Origin: Jiangella alkaliphila | GTDB lineage: Bacteria > Actinomycetota > Actinomycetes > Jiangellales > Jiangellaceae | Direction: 5' to 3' | DNA: 64,000 bases | Assembly: GCF_900105925.1 (NCBI RefSeq) | Contig: NZ_LT629791.1 | Coordinates: 5,860,001-5,924,000, forward strand | In this document: in pieces, positions 15,906-24,573 of the stretch | How the letters are laid out: the number at the start of each line of letters is the position of its first letter | How positions within the stretch are numbered: position 1 is the first letter of the stretch | Translations under genes and position numbers: made by a program | The notes under the pieces: generated by a model | What the model saw: the letters and a program-made list of their open reading frames with translations, nothing else | Told to the model about the DNA's origin: nothing | The model's database searches: none

Positions 15906-17533
15906 TGCTGGTCGCGCACGCCGCCGGCCTGGCGCTGGCCGGGCTCGGCGTCAGGCAGGCGTTCGGCGTGGTCGGCAGCGGCAACTTCCACGTCACGAAC
16001 GCACTGGTCGAGGGCGGTGCGCGGTTCGTCGCGGCCCGCCACGAGGGCGGCGCGGCGACGATGGCCGACGCCTATGCGCGGATGAGCGGCGAGGTCGCCG
16101 CGGTCACCGTCCACCAGGGCTGCGGGCTCACCAACGCGCTGACCGGCCTCACCGAGGCGGCGAAGAGCCGCACGCCGCTGCTGGTGCTGGCCGCCGAGGC
16201 GACCGTCCCTCGGTCCAACTTCCACGTCGACCAGCCGGCCCTCGCGGCCGCCGTCGGCGCGGCGTCGGTCCGGGTCGCGTCGGCCGAGACCGCCCTCGAC
16301 GACGTCGCGCGGGCGTACGCGCTGGCCCGGCACGAGCGCCGCACCGTCGTCGTCAACCTGCCGCTCGACGTGCAGGGGCTGCCGGTCGACGACGGCGCGC
16401 GCGTGCGGCCCGCGGCGGCGACCTCGACCCCGCCGCCGCCCGATGTGGCCGAGCTGGCCGCGCTGCTCACGGCGGCCCGGCGGCCGGTGCTGATCGCCGG
16501 ACGGGGCGCGCGGCACGCCCGCGCGGAGCTGCTCGCGCTGGCCGACGCGTGCGGCGCGCTGGTCGCCACGTCCGCCGTCGCGCGCGGGCTGTTCCACGGC
16601 AGCCCGTGGTCGCTGGACGTGTCCGGCGGGTTCGCCTCGCCGCTGGCCGCGTCGCTGATCACCGAGGCGGACGTCATCGTCGGGTTCGGCTGCGCGCTGA
16701 ACATGTGGACCATGCGGCACGGCCGGCTGATCGGCGCCGGCGCGCGGGTGGCGCAGGTGGACGTCGACGCCGACGCGATCGGCCGGCACCGCCCGGTCGA
16801 CGTCGGCGTGGCCGGCGACAGCGCCGCGGTGGCCTCGGCCCTGACGGTGGCGCTGGGCGGCCGGCGCGACGCCCCGGCCGGCTACCGCAGCGACGACGTA
16901 CGCACGCGGCTGGACGCCGGGTTGCGCTGGCGCGACGTCGCGTACGACGACTGGGGCGGCGGCGGGCGGATCGACCCGCGGACGCTGACCATCGCGCTGG
17001 ACGACCTGCTGCCGGCCGAGCGGGTCGTCGCCGTCGACTCCGGCAACTTCATGGGCTACCCGAGCATGTTCCTGTCCGTGCCGGACGAGTTCGGGTTCTG
17101 CTTCACGCAGGCCTACCAGTCGATCGGGCTCGGGCTGGCCACGGCGGTCGGCGCGGCACTGGCCCGGCCGGACCGGCTCCCGGTCGCCGCCCTGGGCGAC
17201 GGCGGCGCGCTGATGGCGGCCGCCGAGTTCGACACCGTCCGGCGGCTCGGCCTGCCCATGGTCGTCGTGGTCTACAACGACGACGCGTACGGCGCCGAGG
17301 TGCACCACTTCGCCGGCGGCGAGCCGCTGGACACCGTCACGTTCCCGGACACCGACATCGCCGCCGTCGGCACCGGCTACGGGTTCGACGCGGTCACGGT
17401 GCGCTCGGCGGCCGACCTCGGCGCCGTCCGGTCCTGGCTGGACGGCGACCGCGGCCGGCCGCTGCTCGTCGACGCGAAGGTCGCCGCGCCGCAGGGCTCG
17501 TGGTGGCTGGAGGAGGCGTTCCGCGGTCACTGA
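15905..17533 (+). CDS. Thiamine diphosphate-dependent enzyme (acetolactate synthase / benzoylformate decarboxylase-like)
   Basis: 542 residues in the usual three-domain layout. The N-terminal Pyr domain has the activating glutamate (RHEGGAATMADAYAR, Glu47). The central domain is around 190-330. The C-terminal PP domain has the ThDP/Mg motif GDGGALMAAAEF at 431 ending in YNDDAYG at ~458. The second Asp where most homologues have Asn is a minor departure. ATG 15905 overlaps the cyclase stop by 1 bp. Expected chemistry is decarboxylation or ligation of a 2-oxo acid. The last 7 bp overlap the convergent ABC permease gene. Confidence 0.87.
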   Translation: MLVAHAAGLALAGLGVRQAFGVVGSGNFHVTNALVEGGARFVAARHEGGAATMADAYARMSGEVAAVTVHQGCGLTNALTGLTEAAKSRTPLLVLAAEATVPRSNFHVDQPALAAAVGAASVRVASAETALDDVARAYALARHERRTVVVNLPLDVQGLPVDDGARVRPAAATSTPPPPDVAELAALLTAARRPVLIAGRGARHARAELLALADACGALVATSAVARGLFHGSPWSLDVSGGFASPLAASLITEADVIVGFGCALNMWTMRHGRLIGAGARVAQVDVDADAIGRHRPVDVGVAGDSAAVASALTVALGGRRDAPAGYRSDDVRTRLDAGLRWRDVAYDDWGGGGRIDPRTLTIALDDLLPAERVVAVDSGNFMGYPSMFLSVPDEFGFCFTQAYQSIGLGLATAVGAALARPDRLPVAALGDGGALMAAAEFDTVRRLGLPMVVVVYNDDAYGAEVHHFAGGEPLDTVTFPDTDIAAVGTGYGFDAVTVRSAADLGAVRSWLDGDRGRPLLVDAKVAAPQGSWWLEEAFRGH

Positions 17534-18990
17534 CCGCCGAACGTCACCCGTGAGGCGGCGGCCGCGGCGGACCCGACGGCGACCGCGATCACCGCGGCCA
17601 CCAGGGCCGGGGCCAGCCAGAGCCCGCCGTCGGGGACCAGGCCCTCGCCGCGCGCCCACGAGAACGGCACGACGGTGACCGCCGCGGCCGCGAGCCCGAG
17701 CCCGGCCCCCAGGACACCCGTCACCAGACCCTCCACCACGACCGACTGGCGGACGGTCCTGGGCGCGGCGCCGACCAGCCACAGCCGCCGCAGCTCGCCC
17801 CGGCGGTGCGCCACCGCCGCCGCCCAGGCGTTGATCACCATGATGGTGGCGAACAGCGAGATCATCACTACGACCACGATGTTGAGCAGCTTCGTCACCT
17901 CGTCCGCCCCGCCGGCGCCGGCCATGGACCGCGCGTCGACGTCGACCAGCATCAGGGTGCCGATCGAGCTGCCGGCCAGCACGATCACCGGCGCCAGCGT
18001 CGAGCTGAGCAGGTGGGCGCGGCGGGCCGCGTTCGACAGCGCCAGCTCGCTCGCGGCGCCGCGGGCGAACCGGGCCCGCAGTGCACCGGCGAACCGCTGC
18101 AGCAGCCGCGGCGCCGCCACCGCCAGCCCGATGCTAACCAGCAGGCTGGCGTTGCCGGCGGTCATCATGGCGTCGTAGGGGTCGTCGGAGTGGGCGGTGA
18201 CGGCCATCGTCACGACGGCGAACCCCAGGCCGTACAGCACCAGCGCCGCGGCGACCAGCAGCCGCCAGCGCGGCAGCCGCGACGGGCCGACCTGCTGGGC
18301 CCGCGCCTCGCGTACCGGCGCCCGGCTGGCCCGGGAGACGGCGAGGGCGGCGGCCAGGCGCGTCACCAGGATGATCGCGACGACCGTGGCGAGCAGGGCG
18401 AGTCCGCCGCCGCGGAACCGGACGTCGTCGCTCACCAGTCCGCCCGATCGCAGCGCGTCGAGCAGAGCGCGGGCGCCGAACCACGCCGGCACGGCGCCGA
18501 GCGCGGTCGCGACCGTCGCCATGACCAGCGTCTCGCGGCGCACCAGCGCGCGGACCTGCGTGCCCGCCGCGCCGATGGTCCGCAGCAGCACGATCTCGTC
18601 GGTGCGCTGGCGGACGGTGATGCCGATGGTCGACGCCAGCGAGTAGAGGACGATGATCAGGCCCCAGCCGCCGACCACCCCGCCCATGATGAGCAGGGCC
18701 AGCCGGTCCTCGCCGCTGCTGTGCAGGGCGGTCTCGATCAGCGTCGCGAACGGGCCGACGACGGCGGTGCTGAGCAGCACCGTCAGCGCGGCGGCCAGGA
18801 ATGCCGCCGGCCGGTGCCGCAGCGACGGCCGGGCCAGCCAGCCCACGCTGCCCAGCCGCGCCGGGCGCCGCTTCGTGGAAGCCGGCGGCGTCAGTCCCGC
18901 GGCCGCGCGCCGGGCCCGCTTGCTCGGCCGGTCCGGCCGGTCCGGCCGAACCGGCCGAACCGGCCGCGACGCCGTGCGTGCCGCGCTCAT
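17527..18990 (-). CDS. FtsX-like ABC transporter permease
   Basis: 487-residue membrane protein of the MacB/LolCE type, partner of the ATPase upstream (ATGA overlap). After an unusual basic Pro-Arg repeat (RPVRPVRPDRPDRPSKRARR, residues ~9-28) come about seven to eight membrane segments, with the FtsX-like segments VVVVMISLFATIMVINAW and a C-terminal pair VLGAGLGLAAAAVTVV / LVAAVIAVAVGSAAAAAS. REETLVMATVATALGAVPAW is another. It probably works in envelope lipid or antibiotic handling, as in related actinobacterial modules next to two-component systems (inference). Its 3' end overlaps the TPP-enzyme gene by 7 bp. Confidence 0.88.
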   Translation of the reverse strand: MSAARTASRPVRPVRPDRPDRPSKRARRAAAGLTPPASTKRRPARLGSVGWLARPSLRHRPAAFLAAALTVLLSTAVVGPFATLIETALHSSGEDRLALLIMGGVVGGWGLIIVLYSLASTIGITVRQRTDEIVLLRTIGAAGTQVRALVRRETLVMATVATALGAVPAWFGARALLDALRSGGLVSDDVRFRGGGLALLATVVAIILVTRLAAALAVSRASRAPVREARAQQVGPSRLPRWRLLVAAALVLYGLGFAVVTMAVTAHSDDPYDAMMTAGNASLLVSIGLAVAAPRLLQRFAGALRARFARGAASELALSNAARRAHLLSSTLAPVIVLAGSSIGTLMLVDVDARSMAGAGGADEVTKLLNIVVVVMISLFATIMVINAWAAAVAHRRGELRRLWLVGAAPRTVRQSVVVEGLVTGVLGAGLGLAAAAVTVVPFSWARGEGLVPDGGLWLAPALVAAVIAVAVGSAAAAASRVTFGGQ

Positions 18991-19754
18991 CGGGCCACCG
19001 CCGGGGCGGCCGGCGCGGCCGCGACGAGCTGGTCGAGCTGGGCCAGCTGGCCCGCGACGGCGTCGACGGTGGGGTGCTCCATGTGGCCGGCGACCCGGCC
19101 GTCGACGAGGAAGACGACGCGGTCGGCGTACGAGGCGGCGACCGGGTCGTGCGTCACCATGACGATCGTCTGCCGCAGGTCGGTGACGGCCGTGCGCAGC
19201 AGCCGGAGGATGTCCTTGGCGGTCGCCGTGTCCAGCGCGCCGGTGGGCTCGTCGGCCAGCACGACGGCCGGCGACGTGGCGAACGCCCGGGCGATCGCGA
19301 CCCGCTGCTGCTGGCCGCCGGACAGCTCGGCGGGCAGGTGACCGGCCCGCCCGGCCAGGCCGACCTGCTCCAGCAGGGTCCGGACCAGCTTCGGATCGGC
19401 CTTGCGCCCGGCCAGCCGCAGCGGCAGCGCGACGTTCTGCGCGGCCGTGAGGTACGGCATCAGGTGGAAGCTCTGGAACACGAAGCCGATCCGCTCGCGG
19501 CGGAGCTGGGTGCGGGCGTCCTCGGCCCAGAACGTGACGTTGTCGCCGTCGACCAGGACGTCGCCCTCGGTGGGCCGGTCCAGTCCCGCGATGCACGACA
19601 GCAGCGTCGACTTGCCGGACCCGGACGGGCCCATCACCGCGGTGAAGGACCCGCGGGCGAAGTCGAGGTCGACGCCGTCGAGGGCGCGCACACCCCGCTG
19701 GTGGTCTCCGTAGACGCGGACCAGCCGGCGCACCTGCACGGCAGTGGTGTCCAT
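18987..19754 (-). CDS. LolD/MacB-type ABC transporter ATP-binding protein
   Basis: 255-residue ATPase: Walker A GPSGSGKSTLLS, Q-loop FVFQSFHLMPYLT, signature LSGGQQQRVAIARAF, Walker B VVLADEPTGALD, H-loop MVTHDP. It forms a complex with the FtsX-like permease. ATG 19754 has GGAG 7 nt upstream. An alternative in-frame ATG at 19787 lies 7 nt after a TAGCGT box and would give an 11-residue N-terminal extension from a leaderless mRNA; both could be used. Confidence 0.9.
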   Translation of the reverse strand: MDTTAVQVRRLVRVYGDHQRGVRALDGVDLDFARGSFTAVMGPSGSGKSTLLSCIAGLDRPTEGDVLVDGDNVTFWAEDARTQLRRERIGFVFQSFHLMPYLTAAQNVALPLRLAGRKADPKLVRTLLEQVGLAGRAGHLPAELSGGQQQRVAIARAFATSPAVVLADEPTGALDTATAKDILRLLRTAVTDLRQTIVMVTHDPVAASYADRVVFLVDGRVAGHMEHPTVDAVAGQLAQLDQLVAAAPAAPAVAR

Positions 19755-19794
19755 CGTGTTCTCCTCGTTCGCTCGATTGGTTTCCATGCCGACG

Positions 19795-19800
19795 ACGCTA
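19795..19800 (-). promoter_or_regulatory. -10 box upstream of the LolD/FtsX-type operon
   Basis: TAGCGT, 7 nt before the in-frame ATG 19787 and 40 nt before the SD-led ATG 19754. It faces a second TAGCGT (19908-19913, plus strand) that can serve the divergent DUF1707-like gene. Confidence 0.4.
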
Positions 19801-19907
19801 CGGATCACCGCAGGTCAGGGGCGATACGGCTGACTCCCGACCTGGGGTGGAGGAAAGTCCACCCGGATCGGGGACACAACCGGATCGAGCCCGCGACCGT
19901 GCCTCCG

Positions 19908-19913
19908 TAGCGT
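19908..19913 (+). promoter_or_regulatory. -10 box upstream of the DUF1707-like / two-component operon
   Basis: TAGCGT on the plus strand. A transcript starting near 19920 would carry a ~26-nt leader with the GAAGGAG ribosome site of the gene at 19946. Confidence 0.35.
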
Positions 19914-19945
19914 CGGAGACACCGAAACGAGCGAAGGAGAAGACG

Positions 19946-20386
19946 ATGGAACTCAACGGTCTGACGCGGCGCCTGCTCTGGCCCGACACCGTGCCCGCCG
20001 GCGCCGAGGACAAGGCCCGGGCACTGGCCGTCCTGGCCGCCCGGCGCGACGAAGGACTGCCGGACGCCGAGGCGCGATCGCGGACCGAGGCGGTGGCCGC
20101 GGCCACGACGCGCAACGACCTCTACCTCGCGCTGGAGGGACTCGGCGGCGGCGTCCCGCCGTGGGGCGTCACGATGGCGCTGCGGGTCGCGACCGGTGTC
20201 TGGATCGCGATGACGGCCGTGCAGATCGTGGTCTGGCTGGCGATCGGCATCGGCACCGGCGGGCTGGACGTGCCGTGGTGGCTGTACTCGACGGCAGGCG
20301 GCGCGGGCATCGTTGCCGCACTGTGGTGGGCGAACGAGTCCTACCATCGTGTTCCGGGTCGCGCCCGTTCCCGCGCGATCGCATGA
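19946..20386 (+). CDS. Small membrane protein with DUF1707-like N-terminus
   Basis: 146 residues. The N-terminal ~60 residues (DKARALAVLAARRDEGLPDAEARSRTEAVAAATTRNDLYLAL) resemble the DUF1707/SHOCT-like helical module that often precedes membrane segments in actinobacteria. Two hydrophobic segments follow (ALRVATGVWIAMTAVQIVVW and LYSTAGGAGIVAALWW). GAAGGAG lies 8 nt before ATG 19946. It precedes the sensor kinase by 36 bp, so it may be an accessory part of that signalling unit (inference). Confidence 0.7.
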   Translation: MELNGLTRRLLWPDTVPAGAEDKARALAVLAARRDEGLPDAEARSRTEAVAAATTRNDLYLALEGLGGGVPPWGVTMALRVATGVWIAMTAVQIVVWLAIGIGTGGLDVPWWLYSTAGGAGIVAALWWANESYHRVPGRARSRAIA

Positions 20387-20422
20387 ACCGTGTCGACGGC
20401 GAGGGTGGGAGGTGAGCGGCGG

Positions 20423-21676
20423 GTGGACCGCACGGACGACGGCCGGTCGTCGGGCCGGCCGGCTCCGGCCGTGTCGCTGCCACCGTTCCCGGTCGACACT
20501 CCGGGGATCCTCGAGCGGCTCCGGCTGACCGCCGTCGCCACCGGGACCGCCGCCCTCGCCGTCCCCGCCTGGATCCTGCTGATCCTGGCGATCATGGCGG
20601 TCCCGCTCAGCGTCATCGGCATCGGTCTGTGGATCGCCCTGATCGTGGTGTACGGCACGGCGGCGCTGGTGAACGTCCTGCGCACCCTCGCCGAAGGGCT
20701 GCTCGACGCCGACCTGCCCGAGCATCCCGTCGACGGCCCGCGGCGCTCGCCACTGCGGTTGATCGCCGGTTGGGTGCGCGATCCGCTGCGCTGGCGCGAG
20801 CTGGCGCTGGTGGGATTCACCGCGACCGGCGGGCTGGTGCTGTCGATGCTGCCGATCGGGCTGCTGACGTCGCTGCCGGTCTACGGGGTGTTCCTGCTCA
20901 TCGACGGCGGGCCGGTGTGGTCGGCGCTGACGGTGCTCGCCGTGCCGCTGACCGTGCTGTGGTGGGTGGGCACGCCGTGGCTGGTGCGGACGCGGGCGCT
21001 GGCCGACGCGGCGATCCTCGGCCACTCGCTGACCCGCCGGCTGGCCGAACGCGTCGCCGAGGTCGAGAAGACCCGCGCCGAGCTGATCGACCACTCCGCC
21101 GCCGAGGTGCGGCGCATCGAGCGCGACCTGCACGACGGCCCCCAGGCCCGCATCGCCGCCGTCGGCATGAACGTCGGCCTGGCCGAGCGGCTCATGAAGA
21201 CCGACCCCGAGGCCGCCTTCGAGCTGCTGCGCGAGGCGCGCGAGGGCACCGTCTCGGCGCTGGAGGACCTGCGCTCCGTGGTCCGCGGCATCCACCCGCC
21301 CGCGCTCGCCGACAGGGGTCTGACCGGCGCCGTCGAGGCGCTCGCGCTCGCGCTGCCGGGCCCGGTGACGGTGACTCTGCGGCTGCCCGAGCGGCTCCCG
21401 GCCCCGGTCGAGTCGGCCCTCTACTTCGCCGTCGCCGAGGCCCTGGCGAACGCCGTCAAGCACGCCGGTGCCACCCGCATCTGGGTGACCGGCAGCACCG
21501 AGCCCGGCCGGGTGCGCCTCGTCGTCGGCGACGACGGCCGCGGCGGCGCCGACCCCCGGGGCTCCGGGCTGGCCGGCATCACCCGCAGGCTGGCCGCGTT
21601 CGACGGGACGGTCGCGGTGGCCAGCCCGGCCGGCGGCCCGACCACCGTGACCCTGGAGGTGCCGTGGCACAGCTGA
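20423..21676 (+). CDS. NarL-type sensor histidine kinase
   Basis: 417 residues. The N-terminal half has four to five membrane segments (AVPAWILLILAIMAVPLSVI, LVLSMLPIGLLTSLPVYGVF, ALTVLAVPLTVLWWV) without a large extracellular loop. Then comes the HisKA_3 dimer domain with the phospho-acceptor His in ERDLHDGPQARIAAVGM and a HATPase domain (AEALANAVKHAG, DDGRGG, GSGLAGI). A GTG at 20423 is chosen because GGAGG lies 10 nt upstream; GTG 20390 in frame has no ribosome site. It overlaps the response regulator by 13 bp, giving a matched pair. Confidence 0.9.
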   Translation: MDRTDDGRSSGRPAPAVSLPPFPVDTPGILERLRLTAVATGTAALAVPAWILLILAIMAVPLSVIGIGLWIALIVVYGTAALVNVLRTLAEGLLDADLPEHPVDGPRRSPLRLIAGWVRDPLRWRELALVGFTATGGLVLSMLPIGLLTSLPVYGVFLLIDGGPVWSALTVLAVPLTVLWWVGTPWLVRTRALADAAILGHSLTRRLAERVAEVEKTRAELIDHSAAEVRRIERDLHDGPQARIAAVGMNVGLAERLMKTDPEAAFELLREAREGTVSALEDLRSVVRGIHPPALADRGLTGAVEALALALPGPVTVTLRLPERLPAPVESALYFAVAEALANAVKHAGATRIWVTGSTEPGRVRLVVGDDGRGGADPRGSGLAGITRRLAAFDGTVAVASPAGGPTTVTLEVPWHS

Positions 21677-22320
21677 GAGCGTTGATCGCCGAGGACCAGG
21701 CGCTGCTGCGCGTGGGACTCACCCGCATCCTCGAGTCCGACGGCATCGAGGTCGTCGACGCGGTGCAGGACGCCGCCACGCTGGCCGCGGCGCTGGCCAA
21801 GGACGACTTCGACGTCGCGATCCTCGACGTCCGGCTGCCACCCACGTTCACCACCGAGGGCCTCACGGCCGCGACCATGGCGCGCGCCGCCCGCCCGGCG
21901 CTGCCCGTGCTGGTGCTCAGCCAGCACGTCGAGCCGCTCTACGCCCGCGACCTGCTCGCCGACGGCCAGGGCAGCGTCGGCTACCTGCTCAAGGACCGCG
22001 TCGCCGACGTCGACGGCTTCCTCGCCGCCGTCCGGCAGGTCTCGGCCGGCGGCACGGTGCTCGACCCCGAGGTCGTGGCCGGCCTGCTGACCAGCCGCCC
22101 CGACCCGGTCGACCGGCTCACCGACCGCGAACGCGAGGTGCTGACGCTCATGGCGCAGGGCCGGTCCAACGCCGCCATCAGCGCTCGCCTGCACGTCTCG
22201 GAGGGCGCGGTCACCAAGCACATCGCCAGCATCTTCACCAAGCTCGACCTGCCGCAGGCCCCCGACGACAACCGCCGCGTCCTGGCCGTCCTCGCCTGGC
22301 TCGACGGCGCCGGCGGCTGA
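21664..22320 (+). CDS. NarL/LuxR-family response regulator
   Basis: 218 residues. Receiver domain with acidic pocket EDQ, phospho-acceptor Asp in VAILDVRLPP, and Lys in YLLKDRVAD. The C-terminal helix-turn-helix is LTDREREVLTLMAQGRSNAA then VSEGAVTKHIASIFTKL. GTG 21664 has GGAGGT just upstream, inside the kinase gene. Its target may be its own operon or the divergent ABC genes (inference from position). Confidence 0.92.
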   Translation: MAQLRALIAEDQALLRVGLTRILESDGIEVVDAVQDAATLAAALAKDDFDVAILDVRLPPTFTTEGLTAATMARAARPALPVLVLSQHVEPLYARDLLADGQGSVGYLLKDRVADVDGFLAAVRQVSAGGTVLDPEVVAGLLTSRPDPVDRLTDREREVLTLMAQGRSNAAISARLHVSEGAVTKHIASIFTKLDLPQAPDDNRRVLAVLAWLDGAGG

Positions 22321-22363
22321 CCCCGTCCCTCCACACCGTGACGGAGCACACGGCGACTCCGGG

Positions 22364-22419
22364 TTCAATTACGAGACTGGCGGGTCTAGTATTTAGTTCC
22401 GGAACTCATCAGTCTCGTA
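22364..22419 (+). promoter_or_regulatory. Promoter and TetR-type operator of the DHA2 exporter
   Basis: TTCAAT (22364-22369), 17-bp spacer, TAGTAT (22387-22392). A perfect 10-bp inverted repeat TACGAGACTG / CAGTCTCGTA lies at 22370-22379 and 22410-22419: one arm fills the promoter spacer and the other the transcription start region. GTTCCGGAAC at 22396-22405 is a second palindrome in the middle. Occupation by a repressor would block polymerase. Confidence 0.6.
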
Positions 22420-22439
22420 AAGCCTTCACCGGAGTGGTC

Positions 22440-23996
22440 ATGACCCTCGCACCGCCCGACACCGAGTCCGCCACGCTGCCCGAGCGCGCCCACCGGCGCC
22501 GCTGGGCGACGCTCGCCGTGCTGTCGCTGAGCCTCGTCCTCATCGGCATGGACACGACCGTCCTCAACACCGCGATCCCGACGATGCAGCGCGAGCTCGG
22601 CGCGACCTCCAGCGAGCTGCAGTGGATCATCGACGCCTACACGCTGGCCTTCGCCGGGCTGCTGCTAACCGCCGGCGCGTGGGGCGACAAGTACGGCCGC
22701 AAGCTCGCGCTGGCCGCCGGGCTCGTCGTGTTCGGCGCCGCCTCAGTCTGGGGCGCCACGGCGGGCGACGCGGGCACCGTCATCGCCGCCCGGACGGTCA
22801 TGGGCCTGGGCGGCGCGCTGATCATGCCGAGCACGCTGTCGATCCTCATCGACGTCTTCCGCGACCCGAAGGAGCGCAAGCGGGCCATCGGCGTCTGGGC
22901 CGCGATGGCCGGCATCGGCATCGCCGGCGGCCCGGCCGTCGGCGGCTGGCTGCTGGAGCACTTCTGGTGGGGGTCGGCGCTGATGATCAACGTGCCGGTC
23001 GCCGGCGCCGCCCTGCTGCTCGGTTTCTGGCTGGTGCCCGAGTCGCGGGACCGGCGGGCGCCGCGGCTGGACCTCGTCGGCGCGGCGCTGTCGTGCGCCG
23101 GGCTGGTCGCGCTGGTGTGGGCGCTGATCGAGGCGCCGGAGCGCGGCTGGACCGACGCCGTCACGCTGGGCGCCGTCGTAGCGTCGCTGGCGATCCTGGC
23201 CGGGTTCGTGCTGTGGGAGCGCCGGCACCCGCACCCGATGCTGCCGGTCGAGTTCTTCCTCAACCGCCGGTTCAGCGTGCCCGCGATCTCGATCACGCTG
23301 GTGTTCTTCGCGATGATGGGCGCCGCGTTCTTCCTGTCCGTCTACCTGCAGACGGTGCTCGGCTACACACCGCTCGAGGCCGGCCTGCGCATCCTGCCGC
23401 TGGCGATCGGGCTGGTCATCGGCGGTCCGGCGGCGATGGCTGTGGCGCAGCGGGTCGGCGAGAAGTGGCCGACGGTGTTCGGGCTGGCGCTGCTCGCGGT
23501 GTCGTTCTGGATCTTCACCGGGACGACGGTCGAGAGCGGCTACGCGCCGCGCGGCCTCACCGCGACGATCGTCATGGGGTTCGGCATGGCGTTCGCGATG
23601 GGGCCGGCGACGGAGTCGGTGATGGGCGCCGTGCCACGGGCCAAGGCCGGCGTCGGCTCGGCCGTCAACGACACCGTCCGCCAGGTCGGCGGCGCGCTGG
23701 GCGTGGCCGTCCTGATCTCCATCCTGAACTCCGTCTACTCTGCGCAGGTGGACGACGCCCTGACCCAGCTGCCGGCCGACGCGGCGCACGCCGCCGAGGA
23801 CAGCGTCCAGGGGGCGTACGCCGTCGCCGGAGAGCTGCCCGCCGAGCACGGGACGGCACTCGTCCACGCCGCCGACGCCGCGTTCGTCGACGCCATGACC
23901 ACGACGACCGCCGTCGCCGGCATCGTCATCCTGGTCGGCGCGCTGGTCGCGCTGATCTGGCTGCCCAGCCACGCCCGCGATGAACAGCCGAGCTGA
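22440..23996 (+). CDS. DHA2-family drug/proton antiporter (MFS)
   Basis: 518-residue, 14-segment major facilitator. Motif A-like sequence GDKYGRKLAL after the second segment, motif C-like GIAGGPAVGGWLLE, and N-terminal LIGMDTTVLNTAIPTM (motif D1, with the membrane Asp typical of the EmrB/QacA group). ATG 22440 has GGAG 5 nt upstream. Expected to expel cationic or lipophilic toxic compounds in exchange for protons. The tetR gene overlaps its 3' end by 17 bp, so the repressor is co-transcribed. Confidence 0.92.
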   Translation: MTLAPPDTESATLPERAHRRRWATLAVLSLSLVLIGMDTTVLNTAIPTMQRELGATSSELQWIIDAYTLAFAGLLLTAGAWGDKYGRKLALAAGLVVFGAASVWGATAGDAGTVIAARTVMGLGGALIMPSTLSILIDVFRDPKERKRAIGVWAAMAGIGIAGGPAVGGWLLEHFWWGSALMINVPVAGAALLLGFWLVPESRDRRAPRLDLVGAALSCAGLVALVWALIEAPERGWTDAVTLGAVVASLAILAGFVLWERRHPHPMLPVEFFLNRRFSVPAISITLVFFAMMGAAFFLSVYLQTVLGYTPLEAGLRILPLAIGLVIGGPAAMAVAQRVGEKWPTVFGLALLAVSFWIFTGTTVESGYAPRGLTATIVMGFGMAFAMGPATESVMGAVPRAKAGVGSAVNDTVRQVGGALGVAVLISILNSVYSAQVDDALTQLPADAAHAAEDSVQGAYAVAGELPAEHGTALVHAADAAFVDAMTTTTAVAGIVILVGALVALIWLPSHARDEQPS

Positions 23997-24573
23997 GCCG
24001 CGTCGCGGCCGGCCGCGCGACCCGGAGGCGGACCGGCGCATCCGCGAGGCCGCGGCCGGCCTGCTGCTGGAGCACGGCATCGACGGCATGACGGTCGACG
24101 CGGTCGCGGAGCGGGCCGGGGTCGGCAAGGCGACGCTGTACCGGCGCTGGGCCAGCAAGGACGAGCTGGCCCTGGCCGCCGCCGAGGCGCTGTTCGGGCT
24201 GGAGGTGCGGGTCCCCGACACCGGCACGCTGCTCGGCGACCTCACCGAGGTCTACACCGACCTGCTCCGGCTGGCCGGCGGCGCCGAGGGCCGGGCGTTC
24301 TTCCGGCTGGCCGCGACGGAGGCCGGGCGCGACCCGCGGGTCGGCGAGCTGTACCGGATCTCCCTGGGCAACCGGCTGGCCGAGGCCGGCGTCATCTTCG
24401 ACCGCGCGATCGCCCGCGGCGAGCTGCCCCCCGACGTCGACCGCCAGCTGATGTTCGACTGGCCGGCCGGCGTGATCCTCATGCGCGTCCTCACCGGCAT
24501 CCGCCTCCCCAGTGTCGACGAGGCGGCGGCGCTGGCCCGCGCGACGGTCTACGGGTTCGGCGCCCGCAGCTGA
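23980..24573 (+). CDS. TetR-family transcriptional repressor of the exporter
   Basis: 197 residues. N-terminal helix-turn-helix (IREAAAGLLLEHGIDGMTVD, VAERAGVGKATLYRRWASKDEL) and a C-terminal ligand domain of the TetR_C type (FFRLAATEAGRDPRVGELYR). Its start lies inside the exporter gene (17-bp overlap), a typical self-regulated exporter/repressor unit. The likely operator is the inverted repeat at 22370-22419. Its 3' end overlaps the convergent argP by 25 bp. Confidence 0.92.
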   Translation: MNSRAEPRRGRPRDPEADRRIREAAAGLLLEHGIDGMTVDAVAERAGVGKATLYRRWASKDELALAAAEALFGLEVRVPDTGTLLGDLTEVYTDLLRLAGGAEGRAFFRLAATEAGRDPRVGELYRISLGNRLAEAGVIFDRAIARGELPPDVDRQLMFDWPAGVILMRVLTGIRLPSVDEAAALARATVYGFGARS

